Assembly (NCBI GenBank): GCA_024195265.1
Contig: JAJLRJ010000008.1
Span: 4,958,001-5,022,000, forward strand
Direction: 5' to 3'
Length of the DNA: 64,000 bases
DNA from: Dendrophyllia cribrosa
Lineage: Eukaryota > Cnidaria > Anthozoa > Scleractinia > Dendrophylliidae
The first letter of the stretch is position 1, and every line of letters starts with the position of its first letter. Made by a program: the position numbers and the translations under genes. The notes below the pieces were generated by a model. The model was given only the letters and a program-made list of their open reading frames with translations. It ran no database searches and was not told where the DNA came from. Positions 32,190 to 43,723 of this stretch are shown in pieces.

Positions 32190-35100
32190 GGTTGTATCGA
32201 AAACTAAGACCCACGAAAACGAAGACCTAAGACCTAAGACCTAAAACTAAGACCTAAAACTAAGACCTAAAACTAAGACCTAAAACTAAGACCTAAAACT
32301 AAGACCCCCTATAATTTGGTTGTATCGAAAACTAAGACCCACGAAAACGAAGACCTAAGACCTAAGACCTAAAACTAAGACCTAAAACTAAGACCTAAAA
32401 CTAAGACCTAAAACTAAGACCCCCTATAATTTACCTTTTTTACCAGGGTCTTAGTTTTCGTTTTTTCGAAAACTAAGACATAAAACTAAGACCCTCTTTT
32501 ATTTCTTTAAAGGCCGTTTTTTTTCTTTTTCCAAAGCCAATTTTGTTATTTCAATCCGTTATTTACTGTAAGACAATAAACAAAAACCAGATGCGAAGTC
32601 TTTGGCAAAGTCATTTTGATACTGCTTACCAGGGTCTTAGTTTTCGTTTTTTCGAAAACTAAGACCTAAAACTAAGACCCCCTTTTACTTTCTTTAAAGG
32701 CCGGTTTTTTCTTTTTCCAAAGCCAATTTTGTTATTTCAATCCGTTATTCAATATAAGACAACAATCAAAAACCAGATCACGAGGGTCTACGCGAAGTCT
32801 ATGGCAAAAGTCACTAAAGTCATTTTGACTAAGGCCTTTTATTTTTTTAAAGGCCGTTTTTTCTTTTTCCAAAGCCAATTTTGTTATTTCAATCCGTTAA
32901 AGAACGCGCGATCCTGTCAATTTTTACGGCTTCACTTCTAGGTTCAATCAAGGGTAGACCCCGAGCGTTCAAAAGAAGGGGGATTAAATTAACTATATGT
33001 CCCAAAATATGGATGAAAATCAAAGGAATGAGAAGCCCAAGGAAATGTGTCAAAATTTAATCTTACATAATATATAACTTGGCGACTCGCCCGAGTATGT
33101 TATCTTCGAGGTCCACTTGAGCAGACACTTAGCTCAAATGAAAAATTTAATTGAAGCCAAGAGTTAGAAAGGAATATTTATTTTCAATTCTGCCTGGAAA
33201 CATTTTTAATTGCCATCGCTGAAATCCTGGAAAAAGAATAAATTAAACACAGTAAATTACACCACCATGGAACATCGTCTAAACCGAAAACTAAGACCCT
33301 GGTAAAAAAGGTAAATTATAGGGGGTCTTAGTTTTAGGTCTTAGTTTTAGGTCTTAGGTCTTAGGTCTTCGTTTTCGTGGGTCTTAGTTTTCGATACAAC
33401 CCCTATAATTTACCTTTTTTACCAGGGTCTTAGTTTTCGTTTTTTCGAAAACTAAGACCTAAAACTAAGACCCCCTTTTATTTCTTTAAAGGCCGTTTTT
33501 TTCTTTTTCCAAAGCCAATTTTGTTATTTCAATCCGTTATTCAGTATAAGACAACAATCAAAAACCAGAGCACGAGGGTCTACGCGAAGTCTATGGCAAA
33601 AGTCACTAAAGTCATTTTGACTAAGGCCTTTTATTTCTTTAAAGGCCGTTTTTTCTTTTTCCAAAGCCAATTTTGTTATTTCAATCCGTTATTTACTGTA
33701 AGACAATAAAAAAAAACCAGATGCGAAGTCTATGGCAAAGTCATTTTGACACTGCTTACCAGGGTCTTAGTTTTCGTTTTTTTCGAAAACTAAGACCCCC
33801 TTTTATTTCTTTAAAGGCCGTTTTGTCAGTTCACTTGAAATGGAAGCGGCCACAGTCGATGAAAACACTGCTCAAAAGAAGCGATATTCATGTCACTATG
33901 ATCGCACAATAAACAGAAAACCCTGGTTAGCTTGTAGGTTGAATGCCATGAAACAACTTGCGAGCAAAGATTCGCGCAAAGTATGGAAATCTGAAATATG
34001 ATTGATTGATTGACCTGACTTCCGTTTGCGGTTTCATATTTTTGGTAATTTTGGCATCGGCTAAATTTTGTTTTTTACTCTAGTGCGACCTGGCTCTTAT
34101 GCAAACAAAGTCGAGAATTACTTGTCTAGTACTTTTTCGTTTAGCCTGCGTAGCAAACGTTTCCGCGCATAAAACCCAACAGAAGCCCTTGCTACGCAGG
34201 CCAGGCTATTTTTGGCGTCCAGAACTCAAAAATAAATTTGGGTGTAAGGGGGTGTTAATGCTGTTATAGAAGTTCATTTTTTTAATATACTGTTTTTGTT
34301 AGTCTGCAAAAAATTACTTGAAAATTATTTCTACCGCTAGAAATAACTGAAGAAAAGTAACGAAGCATACTGGTGCAAAACACACTTCCAGCACACTTCC
34401 TTGACATACCATTATTGGACACCGTGTCAACCGGCAATTACTGTTACTGAATGTTAGGCAATTGTTACTGTTAGTAATAGTTACTGTAATAGTTACTGGT
34501 GGAATGAAATAAATCAGTTCAATTCGTGGAGTTTAGACGATGTTCCATGGTGGTGTAATTTACTGTGTTTAATTTATTCTTTTTCCAGGATTTCAGCGAT
34601 GGCAATTAAAAATGTTTCCAGGCAGAATTGAAAATAAATATTCCTTTCTAACTCTTGGCTTCAATTAAATTTTTCATTTGAGCTAAGTGTCTGCTCAAGT
34701 GGACCTCGAAGATAACATACTCGGGCGAGTCGCCAAGTTATATATTATGTAAGATTAAATTTTGACACATTTCCTTGGGCTTCTCATTCCTTTGATTTTC
34801 ATCCATATTTTGGGACATATAGTTAATTTAATCCCCCTTCTTTTGAACGCTCGGGGCCACCCTTGATTGAACCTAGAAGTGAAGCCGTAAAAATTGACAG
34901 GATCGCGCGTTCTTTAACGAATTGAAATAACAAAATTGGCTTTGGAAAAAGAAAAAACGGCCTTTAAAAAAATAAAAGGCCTTAGTCAAAATGACTTTAG
35001 TGACTTTTGCCATAGACTTCGCGTAGACCCTCGTGATCTGGTTTTTGATTGTTGTCTTATATTGAATAACGGATTGAAATAACAAAATTGGCTTTGGAAA

Positions 35101-35470
35101 AAGAAAAAAACGGCCTTTAAAGAAAGTAAAAGGGGGTCTTAGTTTTAGGTCTTAGTTTTCGAAAAAACGAAAACTAAGACCCTGGTAAGCAGTATCAAAA
35201 TGACTTTGCCAAAGACTTCGCATCTGGTTTTTGTTTATTGTCTTACAGTAAAGAACGGATTGAAATAACAAAATTGGCTTTGGAAAAAGAAAAAAAACGG
35301 CCTTTAAAGAAATAAAAGAGGGTCTTAGTTTTATGTCTTAGTTTTCGAAAAAACGAAAACTAAGACCCTGGTAAAAAAGGTAAATTATAGGGGGTCTTAG
35401 TTTTAGGTCTTAGTTTTAGGTCTTAGGTCTTAGGTCTTCGTTTTCGTGGGTCTTAGTTTTCGATACAACC
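32190..35470. mobile_element. 3.28-kb foldback element with perfect 10-bp target duplication
   Basis: Ends GGTTGTATCGAAAAC...GTTTTCGATACAACC are flanked by CCCTTAGTTC at 32,180-32,189 and 35,471-35,480. The outer arms (about 32,318-33,288 against 34,528-35,470) are almost identical. They consist of a (CCTAAGA/CCTAAAACTAAGA)n array, then GTCTTAGTTTTCGnTTTTTTCG hairpins and a repeated 70-codon spurious frame. The loop contains two more partial copies (33,289-33,398 inverted; 33,399-33,829 direct) and about 700 bp of other sequence. Long modular inverted repeats plus a 9-10-bp duplication resemble FB/MULE foldback elements. No transposase is seen. Confidence 0.85.
34143..34207. repeat. small hairpin GCCTGCGTAGCAA in the foldback loop
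   Basis: GCCTGCGTAGCAAACG at the left and CTTGCTACGCAGGC at the right form a 13-bp stem around a 40-nt loop. It may be a tiny MITE. Confidence 0.5.
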
Positions 35471-35594
35471 CCCTTAGTTCTGTGTTTATTACTTGTATTC
35501 CCATGTTCTTCGGTTTCTGCCTTTATATAGACATTGTGGTGTCTCTTTTCTCGTGTGTCCGAGATTAGGTGGTGTCCGACAATAGGGTCAAATA

Positions 35595-35954
35595 CCTTAA
35601 TAATTATTGTCAAAAGCATAGCGACGATGTAAGATGAGCGAGTGAGCTTGATCTAAAATATTAATAAACTCGATTTTATAAAATGTTAGACAAGTAGCGT
35701 CAGATATCGACACTGGATTCAAGATTGCACAATGTCGTGACCTTAAAAACATATATTTAAAATAAAAATTCACATATAAGAAAAATAAAATTGTAAATGT
35801 TTGTGAAAGTGTGAAGTAAATTTCATCAACGACATTTCGGAATAAGCCCTTGATCAGGTTGATCCCGAGGGAATTATATTTTTGAAATTTGTTGAAAACA
35901 TACATACCCTACGTGTAGCCATCAGCAAAGGAGATAGAAGACATCTGCATGTCT
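35595..35954. other. non-coding spacer
   Basis: No gene or repeat ends were recognised. Confidence 0.3.
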
Positions 35955-37939
35955 TATACCTGCCAACTTTTTCCGAGTAATAGGCGTGAGAATTTTTTTG
36001 TGGAAGTACCACAGGAAGCCCATACAATTCGGCTTTCAAACCACGCAACAGAAAGGCCGAAAGATTCACGCTTCTTCTCGTACCTCTCGATCGAAAATCC
36101 GTCCAAACGGCCCGGAGCTAGCCGTCGAAGAAAATCAAAATCCCACACTTTCCAAGCGGTCGATATTCGTATCAACACTTTGCTGTGCCAGCCAGAAACC
36201 GTCCTGCTGATTGCCTCTTTCTGATTGGTCGCCGTTAAACAATAACCGATTCAAAATACGTACCGAGGGTGGGGAGCCATAGGCATTTTCGTAAGGTCGA
36301 ACCGTTTACTCACCAGACTCGGGTCGTGTGACCGGCGACTACCGGAAGCCCAGGAGAGATCGAGAGCGTTTTGAGTCGGGAAAAAGTTACCAAGCTTTAA
36401 CAAACATCAATATCTGGTCAGAATTCGTTCCAAGTTTCCTCTTCTTAACGATGTTTCCTTCGTCATTTGATTTGAGCGTGGACAACATTTTCTTTCCCTG
36501 ATCCAGATTTAATTGTTCTGTATTTATAAAATTGTAAATATTCAAATGTGAAATCATCTGTAACCTTGCAACCTCATTGGTCTACGCGAACAATGAGCGG
36601 AAGTCTTCCTGGCTTCCGGTAGTCGCCGGTCACACGACCCCAGTCTGGTGAGTAAACGGTTCGACCTTACGAAAATGCCTATGGCTCCCCACCCTCGGTA
36701 CGTATTTTGAATCGGTTATTGTTTAACGGCGACCAATCAGAAAGAGGCAATCAGCAGGACGGTTTCTGGCTGGCACAGCAAAGGTTGTTTACCATTTACA
36801 CGGGAAAACCGGTTGGTCCACGGTTTGTGTAAATGGTAAGCAGAACTCCAGAAAGGGAAATTCCGTTTGAGATTGGCGTGTACCATTTACCATTTGACAC
36901 CAGAAACAAGCTGAGTAACCACGCTTACGCATCAAAACTGGCGCAGGGCCTGGAACTGGTAGATAAAAGCAAATGGTACACACATTTTCGTTCGGAAATT
37001 CCGGTTGGGGATTTTGGACTACCTTTCAAGAAATCCCGTTTTCCCGTGGAAATTTCCGTTCGGGAAGAAAAAAATAGTCTTCCCATTTACATTTTATCCG
37101 AAATTTCCGGATTTTTTGGGTAAATGGTAAACAACCTTTAGTGTTGATACGAATATCGACCGCTTGGAAAGTGTGGGATTTTGATTTTCTTCGACGGCTA
37201 GCTCCGGGCCGTTTGGACGGATTTTCGATCGAGAGGTACGAGAAGAAGCGTGAATCTTTCGGCCTTTCTGTTGCGTGGTTTGAAAGCCGAGCGATCGATT
37301 TTATGTGGAAAAATCGCCTCGGCGCTGGAGCCTTTCAAAAATCTCTTTCCACCCTTGTCTTTCTCTTAGACGCACAGTCAACGGCGAACTCAGAATCCTT
37401 CAAAATCGCTCAAAATATCACTTTTACGGCAAAAGGACGACAACACACAACAAATAAGGTAATTTAACGTTTATTTAGCGTTGATCAGTACATACAATTG
37501 GCGATACGTCGCCATAATATGAAATTTAGGTAAATCCCATACATTTCCTATAAAATTACAAACGGTCATTATGTTACACAAACAGATTGTATGGGCACCC
37601 TGTGGAAGTACCGGGATTTCCGAAGGCGACCCGACCAAATCCGAAGAGAACCCGATCTATTCCGAAGATGTCCGAAGATGTACCGAAGAATTCGGAAGTT
37701 TCCATGGACCTCAGACCTTCGTTTAATAACATCCAGCTGTAATTGTAATGTTCAGAACGATAAAAACCTACAAAAAGTGCCATATTTTCATGAACGTAAC
37801 TATATTTTTAATTGAATCATGCGATTAGTTAAGGCTGATGGCTCAAATTTGTACGTCACGCGTGAGAAATTGCTCCATACGCGTGAGTAGGCGTGAGATC
37901 GGAGTTTTGGACTCGCAGGCGTGAGACTTGGCAGGTATA
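35955..37939. mobile_element. 2.0-kb palindromic element, TATACCTGCCAA termini, ATGTCT duplication
   Basis: TATACCTGCCAA at the left and its reverse complement TTGGCAGGTATA at the right are flanked by ATGTCT (35,949-35,954 and 37,940-37,945). Inside, long arms (about 36,030-36,345 against 36,615-37,292) pair almost perfectly; the right arm carries a nested MITE at about 36,781-37,138. The open frames of 60-108 codons are mirror images of one another and are not thought to be genes. The central loop is about 36,350-36,610. Confidence 0.8.
36781..37138. mobile_element. 358-bp MITE, AAGGTTGTTTACCATTTAC termini, nested in a palindrome arm
   Basis: AAGGTTGTTTACCATTTACA at the left faces GGTAAATGGTAAACAACCTT at the right. 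The opposite arm of the palindrome (about 36,170-36,195) shows the site without it. Interior copies of CAAATGGTA/TACCATTT repeat the terminal motif. Confidence 0.85.
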
Positions 37940-37945
37940 ATGTCT

Positions 37946-38793
37946 GCACGATAAGCTCGGGTTCATTAAGGCATAGAAAATGAAATATTCTGAAGCGCTT
38001 TGCAAGGCAAACCTGTGTTATGAATTTCGCATGGGCAAAGAAAAGGAGCTGGCTCAAAATAGATCGCAATTTCGAGAGAAGCCGACAGCGTGCTACTGTC
38101 TGCGCGGGCGAAAGCATGCGTGGGAGGGGGCCTGCGTTGATCTAGAAGTACCGTAGAGTTCCGACAGTAGCCGCCCCCCGAAAGTAACGGCTACCCGAAA
38201 GTAAAGTTAAATTTAGGACCTTTCTATTCCTGAAAGTAATATAATCATAGTGACGTTTCCATGCAGATGGAATAGCTTAGTGTTTTACTCTACAAGAATG
38301 CCGAAGAATCAAATTTTAAGTGACATTATGCTTATTCCGCGGTTGTGTTTTCCATCCCTTTTTTTTCTTTACTTACTCACGTATTTTAGCTTTCCGAAAG
38401 TAACGGCTACCGAAAAGTAGTGGCTCTTCCCATCATTTCACTTACAAAAATATCCATTATTTCTGTTGTTCCTGTTTATCAGGTTTATCCCGTTATTTTC
38501 TCAGAGGCACCCAACGAATCGTTTCGGTGGAAACGGCTGTTCGGAAGAGCTCGGTCATCTCACAAAAAAATCGTAAATATTTAGACTATTTAGATTATCT
38601 AGAGTTTTCTGTAGTCAGTAAAATGTCACTTCGAGCATGAAAATTTAACGCCTCAAGTAGTTTAAGGCCTGGGTCAAGGGCTTTGACCAGGAAAAAACGG
38701 TTTATTCGCAAGAACTTTTACAAACGGAATGGAACTGAATCGAAATTTGGCACATAGAAAGATATTATCGTCCTTAACATTTTTAAGTATAAC
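37946..38793. other. non-coding; CCGAAAGTAACGGCTAC repeats at 38,180-38,430
   Basis: Three CCGAAAGTAACGGCTAC-like motifs lie at about 38,177, 38,193 and 38,394, suggesting an old MITE without clear ends. No gene was seen. Confidence 0.4.
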
Positions 38794-39076
38794 ATGACGC
38801 TGTGGGAGCGTATACTTGGGCGTCGTTGTATTAGGCATATCAGGGTCCGGAAGGGGGGGTCTGGATCCCGAATCACGGGCTATTTTCCCGTAATTTCCCG
38901 AATCACGTAGCTTGCTTTTGTCATTTCCCGCGATGATCACGTACTCTGTGAAAGCGTTTTCAAAATATATCCTATTTCTGACCATTCAACGTATTAATGG
39001 TTAACTATTGTAGTCAGGAAATTACAGAAATACAACAAAAAGCTTTCCAAGTAAATAAACTCTAGACTTTCGCACT

Positions 39077-39499
39077 GACCTCTTTTATAATGGCGGCCGA
39101 TTTATTTATTCTCTTATACAGCTGTTTCGAGAAAGGTTGTCGGAAAAAAAGCGTAAAAGTGCACGCGACAATCCAGAAAGGTATTGTGGGTAGTCATCCA
39201 CGCTATATCCCAAAAACTCATTTATCTTAATGGCCCGCCATCTAAGATCGTCCCTGTACGGACTAGGCATCGCAGGTTTCATGTATTTATTTGACTTTTT
39301 AAAATTCATTGATCATATCCCAAATTATTTTTCGGGATTGTCGCGTGCGCTTTTGCGCTTTTTTCCGACAACCTTTCTCGAAACAGCTGTATGTACGTTA
39401 ATTAGCCTTAGTGGCCTCGTTAGTGTGTGCACAATTCAAAAGAAGTTTTATTCTAAAATGAGGCCAGTGGTGGCATCGGCCGCCATTATGAAAGAGGTC
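39077..39499. mobile_element. GACCTCTTTTATAATGGCGG MITE carrying a nested MITE
   Basis: Same family as 19,372-19,557, including the internal GTTAATTAGCCTnAGTGGCC block. It is enlarged by a second TA-flanked palindromic MITE at 39,119-39,389. Confidence 0.8.
39119..39389. mobile_element. 271-bp TA-flanked MITE, CAGCTGTTTCGAGAAAGG termini
   Basis: CAGCTGTTTCGAGAAAGGTT at the left faces its reverse complement at the right, with TA at 39,117-39,118 and 39,390-39,391. The related MITE at 19,372-19,557 shows the uninterrupted site (TTATATGTATG). This is the innermost of four nested layers. Confidence 0.85.
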
Positions 39500-40028
39500 T
39501 ATACATTGTCTATAGACATTCACGGTTACTTCTATTCACGGTTTATAGCGGAGCACTCGCCGGGCCGAAGGTCCGGCTGCGCAGCCCCATACTCATAGAA
39601 CCTAGCCCGTCATTTTTCATGGTCATGGCTAGCGGAATGTTTCGCGGGCGCGTGTCTGCAACATGTGTGTCGCGCACGGCTACCTCGCATGCGCGTATAA
39701 CGCCACACGCGCGGCTACACAGCCGTCAGCTCGGTAAACACTTTTTAAAGTTTTAAAAAAGTTGGATCTTTCGCAGTGTTAGGCGGAGCAGTAAAGTTAT
39801 TTTCCTGCATTTTTTCGCGGTTTGCTACTCAAGACAGGGATACTAATTAAGGAATACTCAGAAGCCGCTTTAGTGGAAAAAGAAGAGCTTTCAGGGATAA
39901 AATCTTGCTTCGAGGAACTTCATATTATCAATGCAGGAGCAATGCGGGGAGATGCCTTGTTTTTATTACGGATTTCAGAACCGAAGAAGCGGAGTTTTAA
40001 CGAATTTCCAAGCAGTCCAGTGCTTTAA

Positions 40029-40700
40029 AGGTAAAATAAATCACATTTTTCGATGGGAATTTATGTTGATATCAATTTTTGATTGACTTTTCCTTTGTGT
40101 TCTCTTAAGTTTTGGACTGAGACATGTTTATGAAACGTTCAAATTAAGTCGTGTTATCTTGAATTTCAACAAGGACAGCTCTGCCTTGATGCGCTATAAA
40201 TGGTACGTGTTCTGCTTTTAAACATAAATTAATGGAGATTTGAATAAAATTTTTCGAAAAAAGATTGTATTGTCCGTTTTTATGTCTTTGTTCATTCATT
40301 ACATAGATTAAAAATCGATTTTATGTAAACAAAACAAGACTTAGATTTTCTGTCTTCACTCGCGTCGCCTTATGCAAATATGTTTGCGTATTTTTGCAAT
40401 TTTGATTTCCAAATCAGTTTCTCGGGCAATTTTTGACAAACAAAAACTGTATTTTATTCGGAAAGTGGTCGTACTAGTTATTCTAGACAGAGAAAAGTTT
40501 GTGAACTTTTGTACGGTCTAAATGTACTGTGCAGACGGTCGGGTAATACTGTTTTTGAGAATAGCTAAAATTGAAAATAGCCCTTTCGTCAATATTAATT
40601 CTTGTGCTTCCAACCTTTCACCTTAGTTAAGTTTCACCTTAGTTAAGCTTGTTCAAAGTGCGACGCTATTAGGCTTGGCCTATCTATCTATATATATTAT
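40029..40700. repeat. dispersed repeat family A, inverted partial copy
   Basis: 40,035-40,215 corresponds to 13,700-13,520 reversed and 40,300-40,680 to 4,260-3,900 reversed. The middle of the family (equivalent to the 8.7-kb insertion site) is deleted here. A 68-codon frame just before it (39,822-40,028) has no ATG at its start and no known motif. Confidence 0.65.
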
Positions 40701-43573
40701 TTTATTACCACTATGAAAGTCACACCAGGATTCGGTTTTGATCCGTCGTTTTTCAGTGAGGTCTTTGAGATAAATTTTGACTTACTGCAACCGTAAACGG
40801 ACACCTGCAGGCATCAATTTTGGAGAAACTGCTCATTAAACATACACCCTTACTGTAGTTTTAATGTTGTTTAGAAAAAATGAGACCAGAACCCTATCTG
40901 CGGAACTGGTGTCACTTCTCGCCACGGCATAGAAATAAACAGTGAATATTGCGAATAAACAAACGACAAATCGAAAACAGGACGTCGCGATGGCGTATTT
41001 ACTGCGATCATGTGTGATCAGGTTGAATTACAGCTGCTTCCCACCCGTGGCCTTCCTGTAAATGGTTTTGTAACCGCGTATAAAAATTAACGACACATGA
41101 TGACAAAGGTGACTGATGACGACTGTTTTAATAATTTACTTTATTGATCACGTGCCCGTTGTGACATGTTGACTTGTGAGCTGAGAGAGTTAAAAACGTT
41201 TTTGACAGGTCGCTATAAAACACGACAAAAATGTGAGCGTGAATTGATACGGACTTAAATATTTGATTTTCACGGAATTTTGTAGATGGAAATCACGAGT
41301 CACGGACCACAGATAAAGCAAATCCCGCGTCACAGCCGATTTTGTAATCCCGAATCACGGCTGGATTTATTTTGTATTACCGAATCACGCACTCAATTTC
41401 GACTAAATCCCGGATCACGCAGAACCCCTTCCGGACCCTGGCATATTGGAGAATAATTGTCTTGGGAATTTGCATGCACGTTATTTCACGGTTTGATGAT
41501 TGGGAGCATTCGGATAGTGTAAGTAGTCTAACAAAGAAGCGCGTTAACCGTCTAAAACAAGAAGACACAGTACACTTAGCGTGCGAGATCGCACGCAAAT
41601 TATTAAAGTAGCGTGTCCACTGTGTCAAAAGACGAGTACATACTGAAAAATACAAATCGATGCCTACTTTGTACTTACCGTTAAAAAAAAAGCCGTATGT
41701 CAGAGTTCCCCGATGGTTGTTATTGGTTTTAGCTAAATCTTGTAACTAGCTGGTCTGTGTTTCCGACACTTTTGAAGTGAATGCAAATGTGGCCGCAAAG
41801 TGGCCTTTCGCCAGCCATGATGTAATTGCCTGGTCCGGACCCGAGGTCAAAACAACTTTTCCAATTGAAAGTTTTGCTGGAAGTATTCCCGCCGTTATTG
41901 TAATAAAGTTTGAATGAAACTTATAAATTTAATCAAAGTTAACGACAGAAGTGATAATTTAGGAGGAGAGAAACAAATTTAGCCCTTTGAAATATATTTT
42001 TTCAGTTGAGGTAAAAATGTTGCAATTTGCTTAATGTGAAAGTAATTTGAAACCTTTCCAGTAACGCATAACGCAGCTGTTTCATAAAACATCTCGCAAT
42101 CAGACACACGAAAATATATCCAGTTTTTATTCCTCTGTATCCGAAACACAGAAAAGAAAATTAAATGAAAAAGTGATCGCTTTAAGGTTATTTTCGCCCG
42201 AGAAATATTCACTAGCGTAAGCAAAACTCGCAAGAAACGTCTCGCAAGACACCGCGTGCATTGTTTACATCTTCTCTCGGCGGTGAATTTTTGCACCCAA
42301 AGTTTCAGTTGGCTGTTCTGTTCCTTCAACTTCACGAAGTTAAATTAATTGGGATTCCTACCACGCTTATATTTCTTCCTTCGCTGTCCACCGTTCACTT
42401 CTTATTAAATAAGCGCTATGTATGTATTAGTCTAAATTATCTTCTTCACGTTCGTTTTAACATGTTTTAGCGCGTTTCCGTCATGAAGGTATCGTAGAAT
42501 TAATCGCGAGTGTCAAATACTTTCGCAGTGTCCTCTTGAGTAATTTCCTTACGCATATTGAATATGAAACTGTTAGATGCAACAGAGAAAACACAACTCG
42601 CACTTTGTGACGTTCGCCTCGCATCAACAAACAACAGGTGTAATCCACCGCGGTCAAACGAGAGAAATTTGCAAAAGTTAACCAAAGTACTTCAAAGTTA
42701 AGGTTGTCATTTTCACTGTTTATTAAAAGTTTCATATATTGACAATACACTGTCAACTCACTAAACGTTTTGAAAGTTTACTAAAAAAAGTTCTAAGCGT
42801 TTGAAAACTACGAACCGCAGAACTGTCGGCGCCATTTGCCAACACAATTTTGCTCAGGCACGAAGCGTTTTGATCAGTTTTCAACGATCGAAAAGAAGCT
42901 CGTTATTTTGAGCCAGAAAGATGAAAAGATAGTTACATAAACTAATTATTTTATACATCCTTGCCCACGTTTCCACTTAATTCTAAATGAATGCCACCAA
43001 ATAAAACGAAAAACGCCTCGGACGTGTGACCGCGGTGAAGGTTTGAATAATCCCGCCGTCCCCAGAGTTGCGAAATACTGCACATTTGTGGACGACCAAA
43101 CTGCATTTTAATACTTGGTCGCTACGCCCAAGTAATTAAAGCGATCACTTTTTCATTTAATTTTCTTTTCTGTGTTTCGGATACAGAGGAATAAAAACTG
43201 GATATATTTTCGTGTGTCTGATTGCGAGATGTTTTACGAAACAGCTGCGTTATGCGTTACTGGAAAGGTTTCAAATTACTTTCACATTATGCAAATTGCA
43301 ACATTTTTACCTCAACTGAAAAAATATATTTCAAAGGGCTAAATTTGTTTCTCTCCTCCTAAATTATCACTTCTGTCGTTAACTTTGATTAAATTTATAA
43401 GTTTCATTCAAACTTTATTATAATAACGGCGGGAATACTTCCAGCAAAACTTTCAATTGGAAAAGTTGTTTTGACCTCGGGTCCGGACCAGGCAATTACA
43501 TCATGGCTTCGAAAGGCCACTTTGCGGCTACATTTGCATTCACTTCAAAAGTGTCGGAAACACAGACCAGCTA

Positions 43574-43723
43574 CAATCTCGGACGGAATAAAATGAGAAA
43601 TAACACCTCCCCTCCCCCCGATTCAGTGATGGATTCGCGCGAAAACCAAAACGCGCCATTTTTCCCATCACTGAATTGGGGGGAGGGGTGGTATTAATTT
43701 TTCATTTGAAATGTCCAAGATTG
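43574..43723. mobile_element. 150-bp TA-flanked MITE, CAATCTCGGAC termini, in the right palindrome arm
   Basis: CAATCTCGGAC at the left and GTCCAAGATTG at the right lie between TA dinucleotides (43,572-43,573 and 43,724-43,725). The left palindrome arm (about 41,740-41,750) has the intact CCAGCTAGTTACAAG site, read in reverse. Inside, a CCTCCCC(T)CCCCCC(G)ATTCAGTGATG palindrome is present. Confidence 0.85.

Larger units (their letters stand above)
31289..35592. mobile_element. 4.3-kb TA-flanked element, TTTGACCCTATTGTCGGAC termini
   Basis: TTTGACCCTATTGTCGGACA at the left is matched by the reverse complement at the right end, with TA at 31,287-31,288 and 35,593-35,594. Subterminal copies of ATTGTCGGAC occur at about 31,493 and (inverted) 31,706. 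It contains the palindromic MITE at 31,999-32,183 and the foldback element at 32,190-35,470; its own sequence is only about 800 bp, with no transposase seen. Confidence 0.75.
38841..41440. mobile_element. 2.6-kb element, CAGGGTCCGGAAGGGG termini, GCATAT duplication
   Basis: CAGGGTCCGGAAGGGG at the left faces CCCCTTCCGGACCCTG at the right, flanked by GCATAT at 38,835-38,840 and 41,441-41,446. The sister palindrome arm at about 44,015-44,025 preserves the empty site. Subterminal CCCGAATCACG and AATCCCG(A/G)(A/G)TCACG repeats are numerous at both ends. It contains MITEs (39,077-39,499) and a piece of repeat family A (about 40,029-40,700). No transposase was recognised. Confidence 0.85.

Noticed and set aside
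32200..32420. Interstitial telomere or subtelomere
   Set aside because: Units are CCTAAGA/CCTAAAACTAAGA rather than TTAGGG, and the arrays are symmetric at both tips of a foldback element with its own target duplication.
32729..35085. Three copies of a 70-codon open frame in the foldback arms
   Set aside because: They repeat only because the module is repeated; composition is A/T-driven (Lys, Phe, Tyr), with no motif, and one copy differs in its C-terminus through module ends.
35949..37467. Open frames of 64-108 codons on both strands of the ATGTCT palindrome
   Set aside because: Each is mirrored by the other arm and none has splice sites or known domains.
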